Below are positions 1 to 8,450 of a stretch of DNA of 64,000 bases, piece after piece. Position 1 is the first letter of the stretch. Each line of letters begins with the position of its first letter. A program made the translations under genes and the position numbers. Below the pieces are notes generated by a model. The model searched no databases, was not told the origin of the DNA, and worked only from the letters and a program-made list of their open reading frames with translations. This DNA is from Brucella anthropi_A. GTDB taxonomy: Bacteria; Pseudomonadota; Alphaproteobacteria; Rhizobiales; Rhizobiaceae. The stretch spans positions 53,323 through 117,322 of the forward strand of contig NZ_LQBD01000010.1 of the NCBI RefSeq assembly GCF_046630315.1, given 5' to 3'.

Positions 1-196
1 CTCCACAAGGGCGTTTCGATGCATTCAGAAGCAAAATACACCGCGTCCCTTCGGGATATGGCAAAAAACCTCCATCTTGGCGTCGCAAAACCTCGCCAAG
101 GGATTGGGGGGAGGAACCACCCCACCTTCGGTTTCGCTCCTAAAGCTGAAGATTTTTTGCCCATACCAAACCGTGAAGTTCATTCGTCACTACAGC
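1..196. other. gene-free left edge
   Basis: No convincing gene is seen here. The stretch lies beyond the stop codon of the leftward phnF gene, so it should hold the end of the phnF transcript. It contains a G-rich patch near 105-113 and short open frames without a ribosome site. The neighbouring gene on the left lies outside the window. Confidence 0.4.
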
Positions 197-946
197 CTAG
201 CTGTTTTCGTCATTCTCGATAGAAAATTCCATCCTGTCAGCCGAAAAACGGGTCAGCGAATACTGGATCGGCCGTCCTTCCGTGTCGATGTTTACCGCGC
301 GCGCCGTAAGCACGATGGCGCCGGGAGACAGTTTCAGGTTTCCAAGGTCTTCCGGGTCGGCATGACGGGCCGATATGACGGTCGATTTTCGCAGGTAGTC
401 GGCAATGCCGGCCGCTTTGAACGCAGCCGTGATCGAGCCGCTTTCCGCATAATCCTTCGCAAAGGAAGGAAAGCGCGCGGCATCGATCCAGTGGGTCGCA
501 ATCGAAATGGAATAGCCGTCGGCATTGTGCATCGTTTCAAGCCGGATCACGTCGTCGCCGGGATGCAGCGCCAACGCATCGGCGATATCCGGGGAGGCGG
601 GTTCGATACCTGAAGCCAGCAAAATCCCCTGCATTTCCCGGACCTGCGAGGCCAGCGATTGCGAAATGCGGGTGCGCCGCCCGATCTGGTAGGTGAGGCG
701 CCTTGCATTGGCAACGAAAGTGCCGCGTCCCTGTTCGGCCCGCAGCACGCCTTCCTGCGTGAGTGCCGCAATGGCGCTGCGCACCGTATGGCGATTGACC
801 CCGAACCTGTCGGCAAGTTCCATCTCGGCAGGCATGCGCGCGCCGGAAGCGAGCTTTCCGGCCATGATCTCGCCGCGTATCTCTTCGGCAATTTGCCGCC
901 AGATCGCCACACCGCTGTTTCTCTCAATGCGCCGGTTCTTTGTCAT
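197..946 (-). CDS. phnF: PhnF, GntR-family (HutC subfamily) repressor of the phosphonate genes
   Basis: A 249-residue regulator with an N-terminal winged helix of GntR type (about residues 10-75, with the recognition stretch FGVNRHTVRSAI) and a C-terminal UTRA effector domain (about 90-240). It probably represses the phosphonate operon and is released by a phosphonate-derived or phosphate-related ligand. It is divergent from phnG, the usual position of phnF. An in-frame TTG lies just upstream at 949, but the ATG at 946 is preferred because it gives the normal family start. The gene start touches a PHO-box-like array at 940-967, so phnF itself may be affected by PhoB. The perfect palindrome at 1000-1019 is its likely operator. 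Family and role are well supported; the ligand is unknown. Confidence 0.9.
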   Translation of the reverse strand: MTKNRRIERNSGVAIWRQIAEEIRGEIMAGKLASGARMPAEMELADRFGVNRHTVRSAIAALTQEGVLRAEQGRGTFVANARRLTYQIGRRTRISQSLASQVREMQGILLASGIEPASPDIADALALHPGDDVIRLETMHNADGYSISIATHWIDAARFPSFAKDYAESGSITAAFKAAGIADYLRKSTVISARHADPEDLGNLKLSPGAIVLTARAVNIDTEGRPIQYSLTRFSADRMEFSIENDENS

Positions 947-967
947 CAATTGTCATCGTCCTGTCAT
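940..967 (+). promoter_or_regulatory. PHO box (PhoB site) upstream of phnG
   Basis: Three heptamers read TTGTCAT (940-946), TTGTCAT (950-956) and CTGTCAT (961-967). The last two are separated by exactly 4 bases, which is the geometry of the classical PHO box (CTGTCAT, 4 bases, CTGTCAT). The orientation fits activation of the rightward phn genes. The site overlaps the first codons and leader of phnF. Confidence 0.75.
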
Positions 968-999
968 TGGCAGGGTGTATTCATTTTGATATTGTATAG

Positions 1000-1019
1000 T
1001 TGTCTATATAACTAGACAA
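1000..1019. promoter_or_regulatory. probable PhnF operator palindrome
   Basis: The arms TTGTCTA (1000-1006) and TAGACAA (1013-1019) are perfect inverted repeats around a 6-base AT-rich centre. The site lies between the divergent phnF and phnG, downstream of the PHO box. Its size and its TCTA/TAGA half-sites resemble operators of GntR/HutC regulators. Binding by PhnF is inferred from position. Confidence 0.65.
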
Positions 1020-1061
1020 TTTGAAAGATGACGTCAACAGGATTTGAGGGCAGGGAAGCTC

Positions 1062-1583
1062 ATGTACGGTACGCAGCAAAGTACGAAGAGAAGCGAACCC
1101 GGTTCCACCACCGAAAGCGGAAGGGCCGCAGTGCCGGATCCGGTTCAAGCCGCGCGGCAGGCAAGCATGGCGGTTCTTGCCCGTGCAAGCGGTGAAGAAT
1201 TGCAGGCCCTCTGGCAGGCATGGTCCGACAAGCCGGAATTCGAGGTTCTGCGCGGGCCGGAAACCGGCCTCGTGATGCTGCGCGGCCGCATCGGCGGCGG
1301 CGGCGCGCCCTTCAATGTGGGTGAAGCGACGGTCACGCGCGCGACGGTGCGGCTTTCCGACGGCTTGGTCGGCCATTCCCATGCGCTTGGCCGCGATCGG
1401 GAAAAGGCGCGCCTTGCCGCTCTTTTCGATGCGCTGTGGCTGGATGAAAGCCGGCGCGATGCGGTGGAAAAGCAGGTGCTGGACGTTTTGCGCAAGCGGC
1501 TCTGCGATGCCGATGCCACCGCACGCGGCGAAGCCGCCGCCACCAAGGTCGATTTTTTCACAAAGGTCCGGGGAGACAATTGA
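1062..1583 (+). CDS. phnG: PhnG, C-P lyase core subunit
   Basis: A 173-residue PhnG homologue, close to the usual family length of about 150-170. It is part of the PhnGHIJ core complex, which with PhnI and ATP forms the ribose 1-phosphonate triphosphate used by PhnJ. The ATG at 1062 is preferred over an in-frame TTG at 1044 because GGGAAG sits just upstream at a proper distance. The stop codon overlaps the phnH start (TGATG), so the two are translationally coupled. This is the first gene of the rightward operon and lies behind the PHO box and the PhnF palindrome. Confidence 0.92.
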   Translation: MYGTQQSTKRSEPGSTTESGRAAVPDPVQAARQASMAVLARASGEELQALWQAWSDKPEFEVLRGPETGLVMLRGRIGGGGAPFNVGEATVTRATVRLSDGLVGHSHALGRDREKARLAALFDALWLDESRRDAVEKQVLDVLRKRLCDADATARGEAAATKVDFFTKVRGDN

Positions 1584-2194
1584 TGCGCCATAATTCTCCA
1601 GCTTTCGAGGGCGGTTTGGTCGATCCGGTGACGGATGCGCAAGCGGTTTTTCACGCCGTCATGCACGCCATGGCCAATCCCGGCCGCATCTATCCGCTGC
1701 AACATGCGGCCACACCGCCAAAGCCGCTGACGCCGGAGTTGGGGGTTATTGCGGCCACCTTGCTCGACCACGATGCGACGGTCTGGTGCGATGCCGCCAT
1801 AAGGGCCCAGGAAAGCGCGACCGCCTGGCTGACTTTCCACACTGGCGCGCCACGTGTCGATCATGCGGATGCGGCGCAATTCGCTCTGGTCAGCCATGTT
1901 TCGGGACTGCCGCCTCTGGCCGGGTTTTCGCAGGGCGATGCCGAGTTTCCCGACCGTTCGACAACCATTGTCCTCGCCGTTGCGTCGCTGACGGCCGGGC
2001 AGGGTTTTGTGCTCAAAGGCCCAGGCATCGACGGTGAGCGTGCGCTTCATGTCGAAGGTCTGCCGCAGGATTTCACCCGGCAGTGGCGCGAGAACGGCGC
2101 GCAATATCCGCTGGGTGTCGATCTTGTTCTGGTCTGCGACGGCGCTGTCGCGGCACTGCCCCGCACAACCCGGATTTCCGCTCTGGAGGGCTGA
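1583..2194 (+). CDS. phnH: PhnH, C-P lyase core subunit
   Basis: A 203-residue PhnH, a PLP-transferase-like fold without cofactor that belongs to the PhnG2H2I2J2 core. The N-terminal FEGGLVDPVTDAQAVF segment is typical of the family. The ATG at 1583 overlaps the phnG stop by one base and has GGGGAG upstream, so it is chosen over the TTG three bases earlier. The gap to phnI is two bases. The pathway role is known from the family; nothing odd is seen. Confidence 0.92.
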   Translation: MRHNSPAFEGGLVDPVTDAQAVFHAVMHAMANPGRIYPLQHAATPPKPLTPELGVIAATLLDHDATVWCDAAIRAQESATAWLTFHTGAPRVDHADAAQFALVSHVSGLPPLAGFSQGDAEFPDRSTTIVLAVASLTAGQGFVLKGPGIDGERALHVEGLPQDFTRQWRENGAQYPLGVDLVLVCDGAVAALPRTTRISALEG

Positions 2195-2196
2195 AA

Positions 2197-3294
2197 ATGT
2201 ATGTTGCCGTAAAGGGTGGCGAAACGGCCATCCGCAATGCCCACCGCCTTCTCGATGATCGCCGTCGCGGCGACCGTTCGGTCCCGGCCCTGCGGCTCGA
2301 CCAGATTGTCGAGCAGCTTGCGCTGGCGGTCGATCGCGTCATGGCCGAAGGCTCGCTCTATGACCGTGAACTGGCGGCATTGGCCGTTCGCCAGTCGCGT
2401 GGCGACCTGATCGAGGCGATCTTTCTGGTGCGCGCCTATCGCACCACCTTGCCGCGCTTTGGCTATTCGCGCCCCATGGAAACCGCGCATATGCTGATCG
2501 AACGCCGCATTTCGGCGACCTACAAGGATCTGCCGGGTGGCCAGCTGCTCGGGCCGACCTTCGATTACACGCACCGGCTTCTTGACCCGGATCTCGCCGG
2601 AGACGCAGCCGTGCCGGAACCGGAGACGCGCCCCGCGGAGCCGGAGGAAACGCCGCGCGTGACTGATATTCTGGGCGCCAATGGCATGATCGAGGAGGAC
2701 GGTTTGCTGCCGGAAGGGCACGAACCGGGCGACCTGACGCGCGAACCGTGGACTTTTCCGATGGAGCGCGACCTGCGCTTGCAGGCACTGGCGCGCGGCG
2801 ACGAGGGCTTTCTGCTGGCTCTCGGCTATTCCACCCAGCGCGGCTATGGCAACAACCATCCGTTTGTCGGCGAAATCCGCATTGGCGAAGTGGATGTCGA
2901 ATTCGACGTGCCGGAACTCGGCTTTGCCGTTTCGCTCGGTCGCGTGCAGCTCACCGAATGCCAGATGGTCAACCAGTTCAAGGGTTCGGCCAGGCAGCCG
3001 CCGCAATTCACGCGCGGCTATGGGCTGGTCTTCGGCCAGAGCGAGCGCAAGGCCATGTCCATGTCGCTTTGCGACCGCGCATTGCGGGTTCGCGAATTCG
3101 ATACGGATGTGACAGCACCGGCGCAGGACGAGGAATTCGTCATTTCCCATTCCGACAATGTGCAGTCCACCGGCTTTGTCGAACATCTGAAACTGCCGCA
3201 TTACGTGGATTTTCAGGCCGAACTCGATCTCATCCGCCGCATGCGCGCGGAATATGAAAAAGCGCAGCACCAGAACAGGGAAGCCGCAGAATGA
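2197..3294 (+). CDS. phnI: PhnI, C-P lyase nucleosidase/transferase subunit
   Basis: A 365-residue PhnI, the subunit that with PhnG, H and L couples the phosphonate to the ribose of ATP and releases adenine. The frame is open further upstream, but MYVAVKGGETAI at 2197 is the standard family N-terminus. It follows the phnH stop by 2 bases, with CTGGAGGG as the ribosome site. Length and sequence are typical. It overlaps phnJ by 4 bases (ATGA). Confidence 0.94.
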   Translation: MYVAVKGGETAIRNAHRLLDDRRRGDRSVPALRLDQIVEQLALAVDRVMAEGSLYDRELAALAVRQSRGDLIEAIFLVRAYRTTLPRFGYSRPMETAHMLIERRISATYKDLPGGQLLGPTFDYTHRLLDPDLAGDAAVPEPETRPAEPEETPRVTDILGANGMIEEDGLLPEGHEPGDLTREPWTFPMERDLRLQALARGDEGFLLALGYSTQRGYGNNHPFVGEIRIGEVDVEFDVPELGFAVSLGRVQLTECQMVNQFKGSARQPPQFTRGYGLVFGQSERKAMSMSLCDRALRVREFDTDVTAPAQDEEFVISHSDNVQSTGFVEHLKLPHYVDFQAELDLIRRMRAEYEKAQHQNREAAE

Positions 3295-4169
3295 GTGATC
3301 TGGCCCATTACAACTTCGCCTATCTGGACGAGCAGACCAAGCGGATGATCCGCCGCGCCATCCTGAAGGCCATCGCCGTTCCGGGCTATCAGGTGCCTTT
3401 CGCCAGCCGCGAAATGCCGATGCCCTATGGCTGGGGCACCGGCGGCGTGCAGGTGACGGCCTCCATCATCGGGCCTGACGATGTGCTGAAGGTCATCGAT
3501 CAGGGCGCCGACGACACCACCAATGCCGTCTCCATCCGTGCTTTCTTCCAGAAGACCGCGAATGTCGCCGTCACCACCCATACAAGCGAGGCGACGATCA
3601 TCCAGACCCGCCACCGCATCCCGGAATATCCGCTGACCGAGGGGCAGGTGATCGTCTATCAGGTGCCGATCCCGGAGCCGCTGCGTTTTCTGGAACCGCG
3701 CGAAACCGAAACGCGCAAGATGCACGCGCTTGCCGAATATGGCCTCATGCATGTGAAGCTCTACGAAGACATTGCCCGTCACGGCCATATCGCCAAGACC
3801 TATGATTATCCGGTGATGATCGAGGGGCGCTATGTGATGGCGCCTTCGCCGACGCCGAAATTCGACAATCCGAAAATGCACATGTCCCCGGCATTGCAGC
3901 TGTTCGGCGCGGGCCGTGAAAAGCGCATCTATGCCGTGCCGCCTTACACACAGGTCGTCAGCCTCGATTTCGAGGATCATCCATTCGAGGTGCAGAAATT
4001 CAGGGAGCCATGCGCGCTTTGCGGCGCGAAGGGCGTCTATCTGGATGAAGTCGTGCTGGATGATCGCGGCGGCTCGATGTTCGTCTGCTCCGACACCGAT
4101 TTTTGCGAAGACCGTCAGGCCAACGGCCATTTCGGTCATCTGGCAGCCAAGAGCGAGGCAGCACAATGA
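3291..4169 (+). CDS. phnJ: PhnJ, radical-SAM carbon-phosphorus lyase
   Basis: A 292-residue catalytic subunit that breaks the C-P bond of ribose 1-phosphonate 5-phosphate and releases methane or another alkane. The unusual C-terminal cluster motif is intact, with Cys241, Cys244 and Cys266. The proposed catalytic pair, Gly32 (in VPGYQ) and Cys272 (in DTDFCED), is present at the same numbering as the E. coli enzyme. It overlaps phnI and phnK by 4 bases each. All key residues are there, so the lyase should be active. Confidence 0.96.
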   Translation: MSDLAHYNFAYLDEQTKRMIRRAILKAIAVPGYQVPFASREMPMPYGWGTGGVQVTASIIGPDDVLKVIDQGADDTTNAVSIRAFFQKTANVAVTTHTSEATIIQTRHRIPEYPLTEGQVIVYQVPIPEPLRFLEPRETETRKMHALAEYGLMHVKLYEDIARHGHIAKTYDYPVMIEGRYVMAPSPTPKFDNPKMHMSPALQLFGAGREKRIYAVPPYTQVVSLDFEDHPFEVQKFREPCALCGAKGVYLDEVVLDDRGGSMFVCSDTDFCEDRQANGHFGHLAAKSEAAQ

Positions 4170-4942
4170 GCGAGCAACCTCTGCTGAGAGTAAACAGCCT
4201 GTCGAAATTCTACGGCAATCGCCGTGGCTGCGCGGATATTTCCTTCAATCTGTGGCCGGGCGAAGTGCTGGCCATCGTGGGTGAATCCGGGTCCGGCAAG
4301 ACGACGCTGCTGAACAGTCTGGCAACCCGCCTGGAGCCGACTTCCGGCACGGTCGAATACCGGATGCGCGACGGTGAATTTCGCGATCTATACAAAATTG
4401 GCGAGGCGGAACGCCGCTTCCTGATGCGGACGGACTGGGGCTTTGTGCATCAGAACCCGGCGGACGGATTGCGCATGACGGTTTCGGCCGGCGCCAATGT
4501 TGGCGAACGCCTGATGGCGGTGGGTGAACGCCATTACGGCAATATCCGCTCGACGGCGACCGAATGGCTGGGCCGCGTCGAAATCGCCTCCGACCGGATC
4601 GACGATCAGCCGCGCGCCTTTTCCGGCGGCATGCGCCAGCGCCTGCAGATTGCCCGCAATCTGGTGACGGCGCCGCGCCTCGTCTTCATGGATGAGCCGA
4701 CCGGCGGGCTCGATGTGTCGGTGCAGGCGCGTCTTCTCGATCTGCTGCGCGGCCTCGTCAGCGATCTCGGCCTGTCGGTGATTATCGTGACGCATGATCT
4801 CGCCGTCGCCCGGCTTCTGTCCCATCGCATCATGGTCATGAAAGACGGCCATATTGTCGAACAGGGCCTGACCGACCGCGTTCTGGACGACCCGCAGGCG
4901 CCCTATACGCAGCTGCTCGTGTCATCGATCTTGCAGGTTTAG
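4166..4942 (+). CDS. phnK: PhnK, ABC-type ATPase of the C-P lyase complex
   Basis: A 258-residue ABC ATPase. Walker A is GESGSGKTT (39-47), the signature is SGGMRQ (from 153) and Walker B is LVFMDEP (172-178). PhnK binds the C-P lyase core and is not a transporter subunit, although it resembles dipeptide-transport ATPases. The start at 4166 overlaps the phnJ stop (ATGA); longer in-frame versions would run back into phnJ. It is followed by a 67-base gap before phnL. Confidence 0.93.
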   Translation: MSEQPLLRVNSLSKFYGNRRGCADISFNLWPGEVLAIVGESGSGKTTLLNSLATRLEPTSGTVEYRMRDGEFRDLYKIGEAERRFLMRTDWGFVHQNPADGLRMTVSAGANVGERLMAVGERHYGNIRSTATEWLGRVEIASDRIDDQPRAFSGGMRQRLQIARNLVTAPRLVFMDEPTGGLDVSVQARLLDLLRGLVSDLGLSVIIVTHDLAVARLLSHRIMVMKDGHIVEQGLTDRVLDDPQAPYTQLLVSSILQV

Positions 4943-5009
4943 TAAAATAAAACAGATATTTGCAGCGTGTTGTTCCTAATTTAACGGAACTTCATGCGTG
5001 AGGTGAAAA

Positions 5010-5729
5010 ATGTCCATGTTGCAAACATCAGCCCCGCTTGCCGTCAGCGATGTCACGAAAACCTTCGTCATGCATTTGCAGGGCGGCATCGAACTTCCGG
5101 TCGTGCGCCGCGTGAATTTTGAACTCCATGCCGGTGAATGCGCCGTGCTTGGCGGCCCATCGGGCGCGGGCAAAAGCTCGATCCTGAAAATGGTCTACGG
5201 CAATTATGCGGTCAATGGCGGCTCGATCCTGATCCGCCATGCCGACCGCACGGTCGATCTGGCGACAGCCGATCCGCGTGAGGTGCTGGCGGTGCGTCGC
5301 GATACGATTGGCTATGTCAGTCAGTTTCTGCGCACGCTGCCGCGTGTGGCGGCCATCGATGTGGTGGCCGAGCCGCTCACCGCGCGCGGCATTGACCGTG
5401 AAACAGCGCGGAACCGCACCCGCGACCTTCTGGCAAGGCTCAACCTGCCGGAAAGGCTGTGGGGCTTACCGCCCGCGACCTTTTCCGGCGGTGAACAGCA
5501 GCGTGTGAACATCGCGCGCGGTTTCATCACCGATCATCCGGTCTTGCTGCTCGACGAGCCGACCGCTTCGCTGGACGCGAAGAACCGCGCCGTCGTGGTC
5601 GATCTCATCCAGACCAAGAAGGAACAGGGCGTCGCCATGCTCGGCATCTTCCACGATGAGGATGTGCGCACGGAAGTTGCCGACCGGATTATCGACGTTA
5701 CCGCATTCGCCCCCAAAGCGGCGGCGTAG
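5010..5729 (+). CDS. phnL: PhnL, ABC-type ATPase of the C-P lyase pathway
   Basis: A 239-residue ABC ATPase with Walker A GPSGAGKSS (49-57), signature FSGGEQQ (159-164) and Walker B LLLDEP. It is needed with PhnGHI for the first nucleotide-transfer step. It is preceded by a 67-base gap containing a short inverted repeat (GTTCC and GGAAC arms around 4970-4988) and an AGGTG-type ribosome site. It is followed after 8 bases by phnM. The gap is the only long break inside phnG-phnN. Confidence 0.92.
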   Translation: MSMLQTSAPLAVSDVTKTFVMHLQGGIELPVVRRVNFELHAGECAVLGGPSGAGKSSILKMVYGNYAVNGGSILIRHADRTVDLATADPREVLAVRRDTIGYVSQFLRTLPRVAAIDVVAEPLTARGIDRETARNRTRDLLARLNLPERLWGLPPATFSGGEQQRVNIARGFITDHPVLLLDEPTASLDAKNRAVVVDLIQTKKEQGVAMLGIFHDEDVRTEVADRIIDVTAFAPKAAA

Positions 5730-5737
5730 GAGTTGCC

Positions 5738-6877
5738 ATGCCCAATGAAATCGTTTTGAAAAATGCCCGGATCGTGCTTGCTGACGAGATTGTTTCCGGC
5801 TCCATCCTGATCCGCGACGGCAGGATCGCAGCCATCGATCAGGGCAACGGCAATGGCGGCGATGATATGGATGGCGATTATGTCATTCCGGGTCTGATCG
5901 AGCTGCACACGGACCAGCTCGAAAGCCACTATGCGCCGCGTCCAAAGGTGCGCTGGAATGTCGATGCGGCGGTGCAGGCGCATGATGCGCAGGTCGCGGC
6001 ATCGGGCATCACCACGGTATTCGATGCGATGCGCGTCGGTTCCGACTATGATCGCGACTTCGTGGGCGAGGATATGCGGATGCTGGCCGATGCGATCGAA
6101 AGCGGCGTGCGCGAAAATCGCCTGCGTGCCGACCACTTCCTGCATCTGCGCTGCGAAGTTTCATCCGCCGATTGCCTGGAAACATTCGAGCTTTTTGCAG
6201 GCGACGACCGCGTAAAACTTGCTTCGCTCATGGATCACGCACCCGGACAGCGGCAATTCGTTGATCTTGAGACCTATCGCACCTATTACATGCGCAAGAT
6301 GAAGCTCACGGATGAGGAGTTCCGGGTGCATTGTGAAAAGCGCATGGCGGATTCGGACGCCTATTCGGCTGGACACAGACGTTCCATCGCCGAAATGGCT
6401 GCGGCGCGCGGCATCGTTCTGGCGAGCCATGACGATGCGACCAGTGCCCATGTCGATGAATCGCTCGACCATGGTGTGCGGATCGCCGAATTTCCGACCA
6501 CGATGGAAGCCGCCAAGGCGTCGAAAGGCGCGGGGCTTTCGATCCTGATGGGCGCGCCGAACATCGTTCGCGGCGGCTCGCATTCCGGCAATATTGCCGC
6601 ACGCGATCTGGTGGACAATGGCAGCCTCGACATTCTGTCGTCGGACTATATCCCGTTCAGCCTCATCCAGTCGGCTTTCGGTCTGGCTTCCGGCGAACGC
6701 GCCATTGCGCTGCCTGATGCAATCCGCCTTGTGACCAAGAATCCCGCTGACGCCATGGCCATGGATGATCGCGGCGAGGTCGCCATCGGCAAGCGCGCCG
6801 ACCTGGTGCGCGTGCGCCCGAAAGGCGCAATTCCGGTTGTGCGCACGGTGTGGCGCGAAGGCGAGCGGGTGCTGTGA
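5738..6877 (+). CDS. phnM: PhnM, ribose 1-methylphosphonate 5-triphosphate diphosphatase
   Basis: A 379-residue amidohydrolase-superfamily metalloenzyme that removes pyrophosphate from the ribose 1-phosphonate triphosphate made by PhnGHIL. The metal motif ELHTDQLESH and the late LSSDYIPFSL region are typical. The last base of its TGA is the first base of the phnN ATG. Length matches the family. Confidence 0.94.
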   Translation: MPNEIVLKNARIVLADEIVSGSILIRDGRIAAIDQGNGNGGDDMDGDYVIPGLIELHTDQLESHYAPRPKVRWNVDAAVQAHDAQVAASGITTVFDAMRVGSDYDRDFVGEDMRMLADAIESGVRENRLRADHFLHLRCEVSSADCLETFELFAGDDRVKLASLMDHAPGQRQFVDLETYRTYYMRKMKLTDEEFRVHCEKRMADSDAYSAGHRRSIAEMAAARGIVLASHDDATSAHVDESLDHGVRIAEFPTTMEAAKASKGAGLSILMGAPNIVRGGSHSGNIAARDLVDNGSLDILSSDYIPFSLIQSAFGLASGERAIALPDAIRLVTKNPADAMAMDDRGEVAIGKRADLVRVRPKGAIPVVRTVWREGERVL

Positions 6878-7461
6878 TGCCGGTACAATCCAACGCGCCG
6901 AAAGGCTGTTTCGTCGCCGTCGTCGGCCCCAGCGGGGCCGGCAAGGACACGATCATGGACGCGGCGCGTGCTGCCCTTGCGGGCGACACGCGATTTCATT
7001 TTGTGCGCCGCATCATCACGCGCCCGCAAATGCCGGGAACGGAAGATCACGACAGCCTTGACGAAGCGGCTTTCGACCAGGCGGCAGGCGAGGGCCGTTT
7101 CGCGCTGCACTGGCGGGCGCATGGCCTGCGCTATGGCCTGCCGAAAGCGCTGGATGATCAAATCGCGGACGGCAGCGTGGTGATCGCCAATGTCTCGCGC
7201 CGGGTCCTGAGCGATATCCGCAGGCTCTACACATCGCGTTCGGTGGTCCTGATCACGGCCCGGCCGGATGTGCTCGCCGAACGGCTTGCAGCGCGCGGCC
7301 GCGAAAGCCGCGACGAGATCGCAGCACGGCTCAAGCGCGAGGTGAGCTTCGATGACGGCGCCGGAGATGTTGTCACAATAGACAATTCCGGCGATGTCGG
7401 CGCATCCACAGCGGCCTTCCTTCGTCATCTGAATAAAATTGCTGTTAAAACAATCGCTTGA
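6877..7461 (+). CDS. phnN: PhnN, ribose 1,5-bisphosphate phosphokinase
   Basis: A 194-residue kinase of the guanylate-kinase-like fold, with P-loop GPSGAGKD at residues 17-24. It phosphorylates ribose 1,5-bisphosphate to PRPP and so feeds the end product of C-P lyase into nucleotide and histidine synthesis. The ATG at 6877 overlaps the phnM stop; an earlier in-frame start would lie inside phnM. It closes the first phn run. The cyclic-phosphate diesterase PhnP, which acts before it in E. coli, is not present in this window. Confidence 0.92.
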   Translation: MPVQSNAPKGCFVAVVGPSGAGKDTIMDAARAALAGDTRFHFVRRIITRPQMPGTEDHDSLDEAAFDQAAGEGRFALHWRAHGLRYGLPKALDDQIADGSVVIANVSRRVLSDIRRLYTSRSVVLITARPDVLAERLAARGRESRDEIAARLKREVSFDDGAGDVVTIDNSGDVGASTAAFLRHLNKIAVKTIA

Positions 7462-7496
7462 TTAGATTTTCTATAGTGGCATGTAAATTTACACAA

Positions 7497-7525
7497 ACGT
7501 CATTGAGCTTTCATTGCAGTGTCAT
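7497..7525 (+). promoter_or_regulatory. PHO box array upstream of phnC
   Basis: Three heptamers, ACGTCAT (7497-7503), CTTTCAT (7508-7514) and GTGTCAT (7519-7525), repeat with an exact 11-base period. That is the spacing of adjacent PhoB half-sites. The array lies in the 102-base gap between phnN and phnC and suggests a second phosphate-starvation promoter for the transporter genes. Confidence 0.7.
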
Positions 7526-7563
7526 GGAAGCCATTCACAGTGCGCATGAATGGAGACGAATTC

Positions 7564-8391
7564 ATGCTTCAACTGAAAAACATAACGCGCCGCTATAATG
7601 ACAAGATGGCGGTTTCGGGCGTGGATCTCGAAATCGAACCGGGCACGTTTGTGGGAATTATCGGGCGTTCGGGCGCGGGCAAATCGACGCTTCTGCGTAT
7701 GATCAATCGCCTCGTCGAACCCTCCGAGGGGACAATACACTGGGACGGCCGCGATGTGACGGGGCTGAAAGGTTCGGGCCTGCGCGACTGGCGCGCGCAA
7801 TGCGCCATGATTTTCCAGCATTTCAATCTGGTCGATCGTCTCGATGTTCTGACCAATGTTCTGATGGGCCGTCTGAACTATGTTTCGACGCCGAAATCGC
7901 TCCTGCGCATCTGGGGCGACGAGGAGCGCCTGATCGCGCTTTCCGCCTTGCAGCAGTTCGATATCGCGCATCTTGCAGCGCATCGGGCCGATGAGCTTTC
8001 CGGCGGACAGCAGCAGCGCGTGGCGATTGCCCGCGCGCTTGTGCAGCAGCCGCGCATCATTCTCGCCGACGAGCCGATTGCATCGCTCGATCCGCGCAAT
8101 ACCCGCAGCGTCATGGACGCGCTGCGCCGCATCAATCGCGAATACGGCATCACGGTCCTTTGCAATCTGCACTCGCTCGATATTGCGCGCAGCTATTGCG
8201 ACCGCCTCGTCGGCATGTCGGCTGGCAGGATCGTATTTCGCGGCACACCGTCGATGCTGACCGAAATGGCGGCACGCGACCTTTACGGCATGGAAGCCGC
8301 CGACGTCATCGACGCCGGTGAGCCGCGCGAAACCATGCCAATGCCGGTTCCGCAGTCGGCCAAAGCCGTTCTGCGCCAGCTTTCCGCATGA
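7564..8391 (+). CDS. phnC: PhnC, phosphonate ABC transporter ATPase
   Basis: A 275-residue ATPase with Walker A GRSGAGKST (34-42), signature LSGGQQQ (from 145) and Walker B IILADEP. It powers PhnE1/PhnE2 import of phosphonates captured by PhnD. The ATG at 7564 has TGGAGACG upstream and gives the family start MLQLKNI. In-frame alternatives at 7546 (ATG) and 7519 (GTG) exist, but the GTG falls inside the PHO box and is unlikely. First gene of the phnCDE1E2 run. Confidence 0.93.
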   Translation: MLQLKNITRRYNDKMAVSGVDLEIEPGTFVGIIGRSGAGKSTLLRMINRLVEPSEGTIHWDGRDVTGLKGSGLRDWRAQCAMIFQHFNLVDRLDVLTNVLMGRLNYVSTPKSLLRIWGDEERLIALSALQQFDIAHLAAHRADELSGGQQQRVAIARALVQQPRIILADEPIASLDPRNTRSVMDALRRINREYGITVLCNLHSLDIARSYCDRLVGMSAGRIVFRGTPSMLTEMAARDLYGMEAADVIDAGEPRETMPMPVPQSAKAVLRQLSA

Positions 8392-8450
8392 GCGCACAAA
8401 GCTCCGGAAAAGAAGCACGCTCCAAAATCGGGGATTAACAGGAGAGACTT

